Source: Microbacterium saperdae (GTDB lineage Bacteria; Actinomycetota; Actinomycetes; Actinomycetales; Microbacteriaceae). Taken from it: DNA of 64,000 nucleotides. Each line of letters opens with the position of its first letter. The first letter of the stretch is position 1. Positions 44,326-53,400 of the stretch are shown here, in pieces. The position numbers and the translations under genes are program-made. The notes beneath the pieces were generated by a model, which was not told where the DNA came from, did no database searches, and saw nothing but the letters and a program-made list of their open reading frames with translations. The stretch lies in the NCBI RefSeq assembly GCF_006716345.1, contig NZ_VFOX01000001.1, positions 2,294,001 through 2,358,000 on the forward strand. Direction: 5' to 3'.

Positions 44326-45170
44326 GCGAGCAGGTCCGCGATCGCCCGCGGCAGTGCCTCTGCGATATCCAGGGCGACGATCGGATGCCCGGGGCCACGG
44401 TGCTCAGCGGCACCCGCAGCGTCAGCGGCCAGGCGACCGGCGTATCCGTGCAGCCAGGCCGCCGCAGCGGCTGCTTCAGCGAGCGGCGCGTCGAGGTTGG
44501 CGGCCAGCAGCGCCCCCAGCACACCACCGAGCACGTCGCCACTGCCGGCGGTCGCCAGCCATCCGATGCCGGCGGAGACCTCGATCACGCCCCCACGAGT
44601 ATCGGCGACCAGGGTGCGCGCGCCCTTGAGGAGCACGACTCCGCCCAGCGTCGCCGCGACCTCGGCCGCGGCCTCCGGGCGCTGTGTGTCATCCGACGGC
44701 GCGAGCTGCAGCTCCGCACGCAGGCGTGCGAACTCCCCCGCGTGGGGCGTCACCAGGAATGGCGCCGTGCTCCCGGCGGCGAGGTCGAGCGCTCCGGCAT
44801 CCACCACGACGCGCGCAGACCCGGTCAGGATCTGCCGGAGCGCCGCGGTCTCGTCGTCGCTGCGTGTCTGGGCGTCGGTGCCCGACCCGATCACCCAGGC
44901 GTCGATCCGTGTGCGCCCGGTGTCGGCGGCGACGACCGTCTCCGGTCGCCGGGCGATCACGGCATCCGCTGCACGCCCCTCGCCCACGAAACGGACGAAT
45001 CCCGCTCCCGCACGCCAGGCCGCCTCGGTTCCCAGCACGGCTGCTCCCGGGTACATGGAAGAGCCCGTGCGCAAGGCCACCACGCCGCGCGAGTACTTGT
45101 CATCGTCGGGCGACGGCACCCGGAGGAACCGGGCGGTATCGCTGCGGGACCACTCGCGCACCTCGACCAT
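44322..45170 (-). CDS. nnrD: ADP-dependent NAD(P)H-hydrate dehydratase
   Basis: 282 residues, ribokinase-like (CARKD family). Repairs hydrated NADH/NADPH. Signatures: KYSRGVVALRTGSSMYPGAAVL, WVIGSGTDAQT, VVVDAGALDL, LVTPHAGEFARL, LLKGARTLVADTRG and ATAGSGDVLGGVLGALLA (catalytic Asp). The usual epimerase (NnrE) half is absent, as in single-domain actinobacterial enzymes. TAACGT-GGAGTC precedes the ATG (leaderless type). First gene of nnrD-GT87-MTH1187-kinase. Confidence 0.93.
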   Translation of the reverse strand: MVEVREWSRSDTARFLRVPSPDDDKYSRGVVALRTGSSMYPGAAVLGTEAAWRAGAGFVRFVGEGRAADAVIARRPETVVAADTGRTRIDAWVIGSGTDAQTRSDDETAALRQILTGSARVVVDAGALDLAAGSTAPFLVTPHAGEFARLRAELQLAPSDDTQRPEAAAEVAATLGGVVLLKGARTLVADTRGGVIEVSAGIGWLATAGSGDVLGGVLGALLAANLDAPLAEAAAAAAWLHGYAGRLAADAAGAAEHRGPGHPIVALDIAEALPRAIADLLA

Positions 45171-45176
45171 GACTCC

Positions 45177-45182
45177 ACGTTA
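45177..45182 (-). promoter_or_regulatory. -10 element of nnrD, leaderless type
   Basis: TAACGT on the minus strand, then GGAGTC and the ATG at 45170. Confidence 0.5.
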
Positions 45183-45214
45183 GCCGGACGGCCCTCGTGA
45201 TACTCACCGCGGAG

Positions 45215-45220
45215 TACCGT
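45215..45220 (+). promoter_or_regulatory. -10 element of the Old Yellow Enzyme gene, leaderless type
   Basis: TACCGT, then CGAACG and the GTG at 45227. With the nnrD element 32 nt away this is a compact divergent promoter. Confidence 0.5.
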
Positions 45221-45226
45221 CGAACG

Positions 45227-46294
45227 GTGAGCATCCTCTTCTCCCCGCTGAGCATCCGATCCGTCACCTTCCGCAACCGCCTCTGGGTGTCACCCATGTG
45301 CATGTACAGCGCCGTGGACGGCGTCGTGCAGGAATGGCATCACACCCACCTCGCGCAGTTCGCCTCCGGCGGCGCCGGGCTGATCATCGCCGAAGCCACG
45401 GCCGTCGTTCCGGAAGGACGGATCTCCCCGCGCGACGTGGGTCTGTGGAACGACGAGCAGCGCGATGCCTGGGTTCCGATCATCCGTGCGATCCATGACC
45501 GCGGCGCCGTCGCGGGTGTGCAGCTCGCACACGCCGGGCGCAAGGCGTCGACGTGGTGGCCCTGGGCGGAGGCCTCAGGATCCGTGCCCGCCGCCGAAGG
45601 CGGATGGACGACGACGGGCCCCTCCGATATCGCGTACGAAGGCTTCACCGCTCCGGTCGCACTCGACGCCGACGGCATCGAGCGGGTCGTCGATGCCTTC
45701 GCCGCCGCTGCTCGCCGCGCCCTCGACGCCGGATTCGACGTGCTCGAGCTGCACGGCGCGCACGGCTACCTCCTGCACCAGTTCCTCTCGCCGCTGTCGA
45801 ACACCCGCCGCGACGAGTACGGCGGATCTCTCGAGAACCGCGCCCGCTTACTCCTGCGTGTCGTGGACGCGGTGCGTGCGGCAGCCGGCGACGGCGTACC
45901 GCTGTTCGTGCGCATCTCCGCCACCGACCACGCCGACGGCGGGTTCACGCCGGAGGAAGCGGCCCGCGTCGGCGCCTGGGCGGAGGAGCACGGTGCGGAC
46001 CTGATCGACGTCTCCAGCGGCGGCCTGGTCGCGCACCAGCAGATCAGCGTGTTCCCGGGCTACCAGGTGCCGCTCGCCGAGACCGTGCGTCAGGGCGGCA
46101 GGATTCCGGTGTCGGCCGTCGGACTGATCACGGCCGCGGCGCAGGCCGAGCAGGTCTTGACCGAAGGGGCGGCAGACGCGATCTTCGCGGGCCGGGAGTG
46201 GCTGCGCGACCCGCACTTCGCTCTCCGCGCCGCGCACGAGCTCGGTGCCGAGGTCGCCTGGCCCCCGCAGTACGAGCGCGCGCACTGGCGCTGA
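45227..46294 (+). CDS. NADH:flavin oxidoreductase / Old Yellow Enzyme, YqjM-like
   Basis: 355-residue FMN-dependent ene-reductase. Reduces activated C=C bonds with NAD(P)H. Start FSPLSIRSVTFRNRLWVSPMCMYS carries the Cys of the YqjM (thermophilic-like) class; VQLAHAGRKAS, ELHGAHGYLLHQFLSPLSN (His-His of the substrate site), RRDEYGGSLENR, and the C-terminal FMN phosphate site ADAIFAGREWLRDP. The end has the PPQYERAHW tail that contributes an Arg finger in YqjM dimers. GTG start with a leaderless-type -10. Confidence 0.94.
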   Translation: MSILFSPLSIRSVTFRNRLWVSPMCMYSAVDGVVQEWHHTHLAQFASGGAGLIIAEATAVVPEGRISPRDVGLWNDEQRDAWVPIIRAIHDRGAVAGVQLAHAGRKASTWWPWAEASGSVPAAEGGWTTTGPSDIAYEGFTAPVALDADGIERVVDAFAAAARRALDAGFDVLELHGAHGYLLHQFLSPLSNTRRDEYGGSLENRARLLLRVVDAVRAAAGDGVPLFVRISATDHADGGFTPEEAARVGAWAEEHGADLIDVSSGGLVAHQQISVFPGYQVPLAETVRQGGRIPVSAVGLITAAAQAEQVLTEGAADAIFAGREWLRDPHFALRAAHELGAEVAWPPQYERAHWR

Positions 46295-46310
46295 GCCGTA
46301 CGCCGCGTAC

Positions 46311-46352
46311 GCGACAGGCCGCCGACTCCTCACGGAGCCGGCGGCCTGTCGC
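46311..46352. terminator. bidirectional terminator between OYE and CNNM genes
   Basis: GCGACAGGCCGCCG and CGGCGGCCTGTCGC form a perfect 14-bp stem; an inner CTCC/GGAG pair extends it. It sits between two convergent genes and can serve both. Confidence 0.8.
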
Positions 46353-46371
46353 TGTGAGGCCTGAGCGGGGA

Positions 46372-47433
46372 TCAGTGTCCGCGCACGCGACGAGTCGCGT
46401 CCTGCACCTCTCCGACGAGCTCTTCCAGGATGTCCTCGAGGAACAGCACCGCCGTCGTCTGACCCGCGGCGTCGCGCACCTTGGCCAGGTGGCGTCCGGC
46501 CCGGCGCATGACGGCGAGCGCGTCCTCCAGGTCCGTGTCCTCCTGCACCGGCACCATATGGTGGATGCGCTTGGCGGGAATCGGCTCGATCATCTTGGTC
46601 TCGGCATCCGGCCCCTCAGAGGCGCGCAGGATGTCCTTCAGGTGCACATAGCCGATCGGCACGGCATCACCGTCGACGATCACGTAGCGGGAGAATCCGT
46701 ACCGCGCGACCGCCTTCTCGATGTCGTCCGGCGTGGTCGACTGCGGCAGCGTCACGAGATCGCTCAGCGGCACCGCGACGTCACGCGCCTTCTTGTCGGT
46801 GAACTCGACCGCCGCCGCCACCGTTCCCGCGGTGTCCATCAGCACACCCTCACGGCGGGACTGGTTGACGATGGTCGCGACCTCGTCGAGCGTGAATGTC
46901 GATGCTGCTTCGTTCTTCGGCTCCACCCGGAAGAGTCGCAGCACGCCGTTCGCGGCCGCGTTGAGCGCCCAGATCACCGGCATGAAGACCTTCGACACCC
47001 AGACGAGCGGCGTCGCGAGGATGAGCACGGCCCGGTCGGGAACCGAGAACGCGAGGTTCTTCGGCACCATCTCGCCGAACACTACGTGCAGGAATGACAC
47101 GATCAGCAGCGCGATCACGAACGACACCGCATCCACCGCGCCGTCCGGCCAGCCGAACGCGTGCAGCGGCACGGCGAGCAGGTGGTGGATCGCGGGTTCG
47201 GAGACGTTCAGGATCAGCAGCGAGCAGATCGTGATGCCCAGCTGCGAGGTCGCGAGCATGAGCGTCGCGTGCTCCATCGCATACAAGGCGGTCTTCGCCG
47301 CACGCGAACCCTGCTCGGCACGCGGTTCGATCTGCGAACGCCGTGCGGAGATCACCGCGAACTCGGCGCCGACGAAGAAGGCGTTGGCCACGAGCAGCAC
47401 GACCAACCAGGCGAGTCCTCCCCAGTCGCTCAT
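46372..47433 (-). CDS. CNNM/CorC-type (hemolysin family) membrane protein, downstream copy
   Basis: 353 residues. DUF21 membrane domain with about four helices (residues 1-180; FFVGAEFAVISARRSQI, SQLGITICSLLILN, GEMVPKNLAFS), then a CBS pair at about 200-340 (VPLSDLVTLPQSTTPDDI... GYVHLKDILRA, and HMVPVQEDTDLEDAL... FLEDILEELVGEV). CNNM/CorC proteins move Mg2+ (Na+/Mg2+ exchange) or control its export. It lacks the C-terminal CorC_HlyC domain found in its neighbour. The ATG overlaps the stop of the neighbouring copy by 4 nt, so the two may form a heterodimer. Confidence 0.9.
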   Translation of the reverse strand: MSDWGGLAWLVVLLVANAFFVGAEFAVISARRSQIEPRAEQGSRAAKTALYAMEHATLMLATSQLGITICSLLILNVSEPAIHHLLAVPLHAFGWPDGAVDAVSFVIALLIVSFLHVVFGEMVPKNLAFSVPDRAVLILATPLVWVSKVFMPVIWALNAAANGVLRLFRVEPKNEAASTFTLDEVATIVNQSRREGVLMDTAGTVAAAVEFTDKKARDVAVPLSDLVTLPQSTTPDDIEKAVARYGFSRYVIVDGDAVPIGYVHLKDILRASEGPDAETKMIEPIPAKRIHHMVPVQEDTDLEDALAVMRRAGRHLAKVRDAAGQTTAVLFLEDILEELVGEVQDATRRVRGH

Positions 47434-48746
47434 CGGGGGGCCACCTCTCCTGGCTGATTCGGACTCGGAACGTAGCGGATGCGGTCGACACGCCGACCGT
47501 CCATGCGGACCACCTGCAGCACACCGCTGTCGACGGAGACCTCGTCTCCGACCGTGGGCACCCGCTCCAGCACGCTCATGACGTAGCCGCCGACGGTGTC
47601 GTACACCTCGCCCTCCGGCACTTCGACTCCCGCGCGCTGGCGCAGCTCGTCCGGGCGCAGCTCGCCGGGGAACGTGACACCGTCCCGGCCACGGATCACT
47701 CCGGCGCGAGTGCGGTCGTGCTCGTCGGCGACCTCACCCACGAGCTCTTCGACCAGATCCTCCAGCGTGACGAGCCCGGCGGTTCCGCCGTACTCGTCGA
47801 CGACGACGGCCAGCTGATAGCCACGCGCCCGGAGTTCGGAGATGAGGGCGTCGACGTGCACGGTCTCCGGCACGCGCAGCGGCTCCGTCGACAGGGCTCC
47901 CACCGGGACCTCGGTACGACGATCGCGGGGCACCGAGATGGCGGCCTTGAGATGCACGACACCGGTGATGTCGTCGAGGTCGTCGTCGTACACGGGGAAG
48001 CGGCTGTGGCCTGTACGTCGGGCGAGCTGGACGACGTCGTCTGCGGAGTCCCCCGCCGCGATCGCGTGCATGCTCGGGCGGGCGGTCATGACGTCGGCCG
48101 CGGTGAGGCGGGCGAAGGTCAGCGTGCGGTCGAGCAGCGTGGCCGTGTCGGCCTCGAGCAGTCCGGCATTCGCCGAGCGGCGCACCAGGGAGGAGAGCTC
48201 CTCGGCGCTGCGCGCGCCGGACAGCTCCTCCTTCGGCTCGATGCCCATGCTCCGCAGCACGCCGTTGGCGCTCCCGTTGAGCACGACCACGGCCGGCTTG
48301 AAGACGGTGGTGAACGCGATCTGGAACGGGATGACGAGCTTCGCGGTGGCCAGAGGCAGTGCGAGGGCGAAGTTCTTCGGGACGAGTTCACCGAGAATCA
48401 TCGACAGCACGGTCGCGACCAGCATCGCCACGATCGTCGCGATGGGCGAGACGGCCGCCTCCGGAAGGTTCCAGGCGATCAGTGTCGGCCGCAACAGGTT
48501 CGAGAGCGCCGGCTCCATCGTGTAACCCGTCAGCAGTGTGGTCAGCGTGATGCCGAGCTGCGCCGACGACAGGTGCGTCGAGGTGTGCTTGAGTGCGCTG
48601 ATGGTGAGCGCGAGTCGGGATTCTCCGCGCGACTGCCGCGCCTCGAGTTCCGCGCGGTCGAGATTGACCAGTGCGAACTCGCTCGCGACGAAGAGGCCGG
48701 TGCCGACCGTGAGCAGGAGCCCCACGCCCAACATGATGTAGTCCAT
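47430..48746 (-). CDS. CNNM/CorC-type (hemolysin family) membrane protein, upstream copy
   Basis: 438 residues. DUF21 helices (FVASEFALVNLDRAEL, SAQLGITLTTLLTGY, GELVPKNFALALPLA), CBS pair at about 200-330 (TARPSMHAIAAGDSADDVV, then LRVPETVHVDALISELR), and a C-terminal CorC_HlyC transporter-associated domain (RPDELRQRAGVEVPEGEVYDTVGGYVM). Probably Mg2+ or Co2+ efflux or homeostasis. ATG 48746 has GAGAGG 8 nt upstream. A possible 22-codon leader ORF ends in TGATG overlap with this ATG, and TAGAAT at 48830-48825 is its -10, giving a leader of about 70 nt. Confidence 0.92.
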   Translation of the reverse strand: MDYIMLGVGLLLTVGTGLFVASEFALVNLDRAELEARQSRGESRLALTISALKHTSTHLSSAQLGITLTTLLTGYTMEPALSNLLRPTLIAWNLPEAAVSPIATIVAMLVATVLSMILGELVPKNFALALPLATAKLVIPFQIAFTTVFKPAVVVLNGSANGVLRSMGIEPKEELSGARSAEELSSLVRRSANAGLLEADTATLLDRTLTFARLTAADVMTARPSMHAIAAGDSADDVVQLARRTGHSRFPVYDDDLDDITGVVHLKAAISVPRDRRTEVPVGALSTEPLRVPETVHVDALISELRARGYQLAVVVDEYGGTAGLVTLEDLVEELVGEVADEHDRTRAGVIRGRDGVTFPGELRPDELRQRAGVEVPEGEVYDTVGGYVMSVLERVPTVGDEVSVDSGVLQVVRMDGRRVDRIRYVPSPNQPGEVAPR

Positions 48747-48814
48747 CAGTGGTTCCTCTCCGATGAGAGAGGCGGACAGTGGGGCGAAGTACTGCAACTG
48801 GGAGGGTCGTCCAT
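48746..48814 (-). CDS. possible 22-residue Pro/Asp-rich leader peptide of the CNNM operon
   Basis: ATG 48814, 22 codons, TGA sharing its A with the CNNM ATG at 48746. The peptide begins MDDPPSCSTSPHCPPLSS and ends with ERNH: two Asp followed by two Pro at residues 2-5, a second Pro pair at 14-15, and two Cys. -10 TAGAAT lies 10 nt before the ATG, so the peptide starts almost at the 5' end of the mRNA. Asp/Pro-rich leader peptides control Mg2+ genes in enterobacteria (mgtL), and the next gene is of a Mg2+-linked family. No experimental support; chance is the alternative. Confidence 0.4.
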   Translation of the reverse strand: MDDPPSCSTSPHCPPLSSERNH

Positions 48815-48824
48815 GGTGACCACG

Positions 48825-48830
48825 ATTCTA
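48825..48830 (-). promoter_or_regulatory. -10 element of the CNNM operon
   Basis: TAGAAT on the minus strand, within the 29 nt after the guaB1 stop. A fitting -35 is weak (GTCGCA at 17 nt). Confidence 0.45.
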
Positions 48831-48858
48831 CCGAAATCCTCTGAGAGTGCGACGCGGC

Positions 48859-50313
48859 TCACCAGCTGACCGGCAGGGCCTTCCCCTCCTCGTATCCGGC
48901 CGCCGACTGCAGGCCGACCAGCGCGCGATCGTGGAACTCCGGGACGGACGCGGCCCCCGCGTAGGTGAAGGACGACCGCACGCCCGAGGTGATCATGTCG
49001 AGCAGATCCTCCACCCCGGGACGCAGCGGATCGAGGTAGATCTTCGACGACGAGATGCCCTCGGCGAACAGCTCCTTGCGCGCCCGCTCGTACGCGTCGA
49101 GGCGTTCGAACCGGGCCTGGACGGCCTTGGTCGACGCCATGCCCCAGGATTCCTTGAAGATGCGCCCGTCGCTGTCCCGCTGGAGCGCACCCGGCGCCTC
49201 GATCGTGCCGGCGAACCACGACCCGATCATGACGGATGCCGCGCCGGCGGCGAGCGCGAGGGCGACGTCGCGCGGATACCGCACTCCCCCGTCCGCCCAG
49301 ACGTGGGCGCCGAGCTCCCGCGCCGCCTGCGCGGTCTCGAGGACAGCGGAGAACTGGGGTCGACCGACAGCCGTCATCATGCGGGTGGTGCACATCGCGC
49401 CCGGTCCGACGCCGACCTTGAGGATCGTCGCGCCGGCGTCCACGAGGTCGTTCACGCCGTCGGCGGTGACGATGTTGCCCGCAACGATGGGGATGTCGAG
49501 GCCGATTTCGGCGACGGCGCGGAGTGCGCGCAGCATCCCCTCCTGATGTCCGTGCGCGGTGTCGACGACCAGCACGTCGACACCGGCCGCGGCGAGCGCC
49601 CTGGCCTTGGCGGCGACGTCGCCGTTGATGCCCACGGCCGCAGCGACGGCGAGACGTCCATCACTGTCAAGCGCCGGCCCGTACAGCGTCGACCGCAGCG
49701 CGCTGCGGGCGCTCAGCGTGCCGACCAGGTGGCCGTGGTGGACGACGGTCACCATCTCGACCCCGGCGTCGGTGATCACGTCGAACGCGTGACGCTCGGA
49801 GCCGATGTCCTCCGCGTCCAGCGACGGTGTGCCGACACGGACCAGATCGCCCAGCTGTGCGTCGGGCAGAGCCGTGGCCAGTCGGGTCGCGGGAAGGATG
49901 CCGAGGATCTGATCTACCTCGATCTCTCCCCTGCCGTGTGCCACGACGATGCCATGACCGGCGGTCGCCGGCAGCAGGCGAAGGGCTTCGGCGACTGGAG
50001 CATCAGGTGGGAGCACGAGGGGCGTGTCCCACAGCACGGGCTGAGCCTTCACATCGCGGATCGCGCGATCGAGATCCTGCAACGGCATGTCCTGCGGCAG
50101 CACCCCGATGCCGCCGCGACGGGCGAGCACCGCGGCCAATCGCGGACCGGTCACGGAGTTCATGTTCGACGCCACCAGCGGCAGCGTCGCCGGCGTGCCG
50201 TCCTGCGGGGCGAGATCCACCTGGAGACGGCTGGTGACCGCGGATCTGCGCGGCACCAGGAACACATCTGAATAGGTCAGATCGACGGTCGGCTGCTCAC
50301 CAGAGAACTCCAT
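48859..50313 (-). CDS. guaB1: GuaB1 family IMP dehydrogenase-related protein (GMP reductase)
   Basis: 484 residues. IMPDH/GMPR barrel with catalytic Cys308 in GVGPGAMCTTRMMT, phosphate loop WADGGVRYPRDVALALAAGA, GSWFAGTIEAPG, and an internal CBS region at about 95-210. Begins DLTYSDVFLVPRRS. The GuaB1 subfamily of actinobacteria has been shown to act as GMP reductase, returning GMP to IMP; by family it is not the GMP-forming IMPDH. TAGCGT-GGAGAC precedes the ATG (leaderless type). Divergent from kgd. Confidence 0.92.
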   Translation of the reverse strand: MEFSGEQPTVDLTYSDVFLVPRRSAVTSRLQVDLAPQDGTPATLPLVASNMNSVTGPRLAAVLARRGGIGVLPQDMPLQDLDRAIRDVKAQPVLWDTPLVLPPDAPVAEALRLLPATAGHGIVVAHGRGEIEVDQILGILPATRLATALPDAQLGDLVRVGTPSLDAEDIGSERHAFDVITDAGVEMVTVVHHGHLVGTLSARSALRSTLYGPALDSDGRLAVAAAVGINGDVAAKARALAAAGVDVLVVDTAHGHQEGMLRALRAVAEIGLDIPIVAGNIVTADGVNDLVDAGATILKVGVGPGAMCTTRMMTAVGRPQFSAVLETAQAARELGAHVWADGGVRYPRDVALALAAGAASVMIGSWFAGTIEAPGALQRDSDGRIFKESWGMASTKAVQARFERLDAYERARKELFAEGISSSKIYLDPLRPGVEDLLDMITSGVRSSFTYAGAASVPEFHDRALVGLQSAAGYEEGKALPVSW

Positions 50314-50319
50314 GTCTCC

Positions 50320-50325
50320 ACGCTA
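50320..50325 (-). promoter_or_regulatory. -10 element of guaB1, leaderless type
   Basis: TAGCGT on the minus strand, then GGAGAC and the ATG at 50313. Confidence 0.5.
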
Positions 50326-50474
50326 CTCAGATCATGGGGATCTGGGCGCATGGGTTCGACGATTCCCCGGGCGAAACACGTTAGGCTTGTTGGTCGAGAG
50401 TGTGCGAGCCCGAGCGCATCTTTGCGCGGCGTGCCAACACAGTGAGATTCAGCGATGAAAGAGGGCGATCGAGC

Positions 50475-53400
50475 GTGTCGAACCAGGTGACCGGCGTCGG
50501 GGGCGACGGGGGGTTCGGAGCCAATTCCTGGCTCGTCGAAGAGCTCTACGAGCAGTTCAAGGTGAACCGCGACTCCGTGGACAAGGAGTGGTGGCCGATC
50601 CTCGAGAAGTACCACTCCGACACCACCGGTGGCGCAGCTCCCGCAGAGGCCTCTGCACAGCCCGCCCACCCGGTCACAGCCCCCATCCCCGTGATCGGAT
50701 CCCAGCCGGTCGCACGCACGACCACCAAGCCGGCCGCTGCCGCCCCCATCCCCGCGCAGGCGCCCAAGCCCGCAGCGAAGGAAGCCGCGGAGTCCGCAGA
50801 GGAAGACAAGGTCACCCCGCTTCGGGGTCTCCCCAAGACCCTCGCTGCGAACATGGACGAGTCGCTGACCGTTCCGACCGCGACCAGCGTGCGAACGATC
50901 CCGGCGAAGCTGATGATCGACAACCGCATCGTGATCAACAACCACATGGCGCGCACGCGCGGCGGCAAGGTCAGCTTCACGCACCTCATCGGCTGGGCGC
51001 TCATCCGCACGCTCGACGAGTTCCGCAGCCAGAACGTGTTCTACGCCGAGATCGACGGCAAGGCATCCGTCGTCGCACCGGCCCACGTGAACCTCGGCAT
51101 CGCGATCGACCTGCCCAAGCCCGACGGCACACGCGCGCTCATGGTGCCCAGCATCAAGCGCGCCGACACCCTGAGCTTCACCGAGTACCTCGTCGCATAC
51201 GAGGACCTCGTCACCCGCGCACGCAACAACAAGCTGACGGCCGCCGACTTCCAGGGCACCACGGTGTCGCTGACGAACCCCGGTGGCATCGGCACGGTGC
51301 ACTCGGTCCCCCGTCTAATGAAGGGGCAGGGCTGCATCATCGGCGCCGGTGCACTCGAGTACCCGGCCGAGTTCCAGGGCGCGAGCGACAAGACGCTGAA
51401 CGAGCTGGCGATCGGGAAGACGATCACGCTCACCAGCACCTACGACCACCGTGTGATCCAGGGTGCGGGTTCCGGTGAGTTCCTCAAGAAGGTGCACGAG
51501 CTGCTCATCGGGCAGCGCGGCTTCTACGACGACATCTTCGCCGCGCTGCGCATCCCGTACGCGCCGATCCGCTGGAACCCCGACATCGCCGTCGACCTCG
51601 CCGAGCGCGTCGACAAGCAGTCCCGCGTGCAGGAGCTGATCAACTCCTTCCGTGTGCGCGGTCACCTGATGGCCGACATCGATCCGCTCGAGTACGTCCA
51701 GCGCTCGCACCCCGACCTCGAGATCGAGAGCCACGGACTGACGTTCTGGGACCTCGACCGCGAGTTCGTGACCGGCGGATTCGGCGGACGCCGCATCGCC
51801 AAGCTGCGCGACATCCTCGGCGTGCTGCGTGACTCCTACTGCCGCACCCTCGGCATCGAGTACATGCACATCCAGGATCCGGAACAGCGCCGTTGGTTCC
51901 AGGAGAAGGTCGAGCTCAAGTACCAGAAGCCGGGCCACGACGAGCAGCTGCGCGTGCTGCGCAAGCTGAACGAGGCCGAGGCGTTCGAGACGTTCCTGCA
52001 GACGAAGTTCGTCGGTCAGAAGCGCTTCTCACTGGAGGGCGGCGAGTCGCTCGTCCCGCTGCTCGACGAGATCCTTCAGGGTGCGGCGAACGCGGGCCTC
52101 GAGGGCGCCGCGATCGGCATGGCCCACCGCGGTCGCCTGAACGTGCTCACCAACATCGCCGGCAAGACCTACGGCCAGGTGTTCCAGGAGTTCGAGGGCA
52201 CCCAGACGCCGGGCAATCAGCGCGGTTCGGGTGACGTGAAGTACCACCTCGGCACCGAGGGCACGTTCATCGCGGAAGACGGAGCGGAGCTTCCGGTCTA
52301 CCTGGCCGCCAACCCCTCGCACCTGGAGACGGTCGACGGCGTGCTCGAGGGCATCGTCCGTGCCAAGCAGGACCGCAAGCCGATCGGCACCTTCGCCTGG
52401 CTGCCGATCCTCGTGCACGGCGACGCGGCCTTCGCCGGTCAGGGCGTCGTGGTCGAGACGCTGCAGATGTCGCAGCTGCGCGGCTACCGCACCGGTGGCA
52501 CGATCCACGTGGTCGTGAACAACCAGGTCGGATTCACCACCACTCCGAACGACGGCCGCACCTCCGTGTACGCCACCGACGTCGCCAAGACCATCCAGGC
52601 CCCGGTCTTCCATGTGAACGGTGACGACCCCGAGGCCGTCATCCATGTCGCGCAGCTCGCGTTCGAGTACCGCGAGCGGTTCCACCGCGACGTCGTGATC
52701 GACCTCGTCTGCTACCGCCGCCGCGGACACAACGAGGGAGACGACCCCTCGATGACGCAGCCGCTGATGACGGACCTGATCCAGGCCAAGCGCTCCGTCC
52801 GCCGTCTCTACACCGAGTCCCTCGTCGGCCGCGGTGACATCACCGAGCAGGAGTACGACGAGGCGAAGGCCGACTTCCAGAACCGTCTGGAGATCGCGTT
52901 CGCCGAGACGCACGCGGCCGAGACCGGCGCGCTGCCGATCGCCCCCGATGTGGCGCCCGTCGACGACCAGGTCGGAGCACCCGAGGTGACCGGTGTGCCG
53001 AGCGAGGTCATCCAGCTCATCGGCGACGCCTTCGTGAACAAGCCCGAGGGCTTCACGGTGCACCCGAAGATCCAGCAGCTGCTCGAGAAGCGCCTCGACA
53101 TGAGCCGCAACGGCAACATCGACTGGGGCTTCGGCGAGCTGCTCGCGTTCGGATCGCTGCTGGTCGAGGGGACGCCGGTGCGTTTCGCGGGCCAGGACGC
53201 CCGACGAGGCACCTTCGTGCAGCGCCACGCCACCCTGCACGACCGGGCGAACGGTCAGGAATGGCTCCCGCTGTCGAACCTGTCCGATGCGCAGGGCCGC
53301 TTCTTCATCTACGACTCGCTGCTCAGCGAGTACGCGGCACTGGGCTTCGAGTACGGCTACTCGGTCGAAGCGCCCGAGGCCCTGGTGCTGTGGGAGGCGC

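Noticed and set aside
46372..48746. Reading the two hemolysin-family genes as toxins
   Set aside because: The name is historical; DUF21 plus CBS domain order marks them as CNNM/CorC-type ion-homeostasis proteins.
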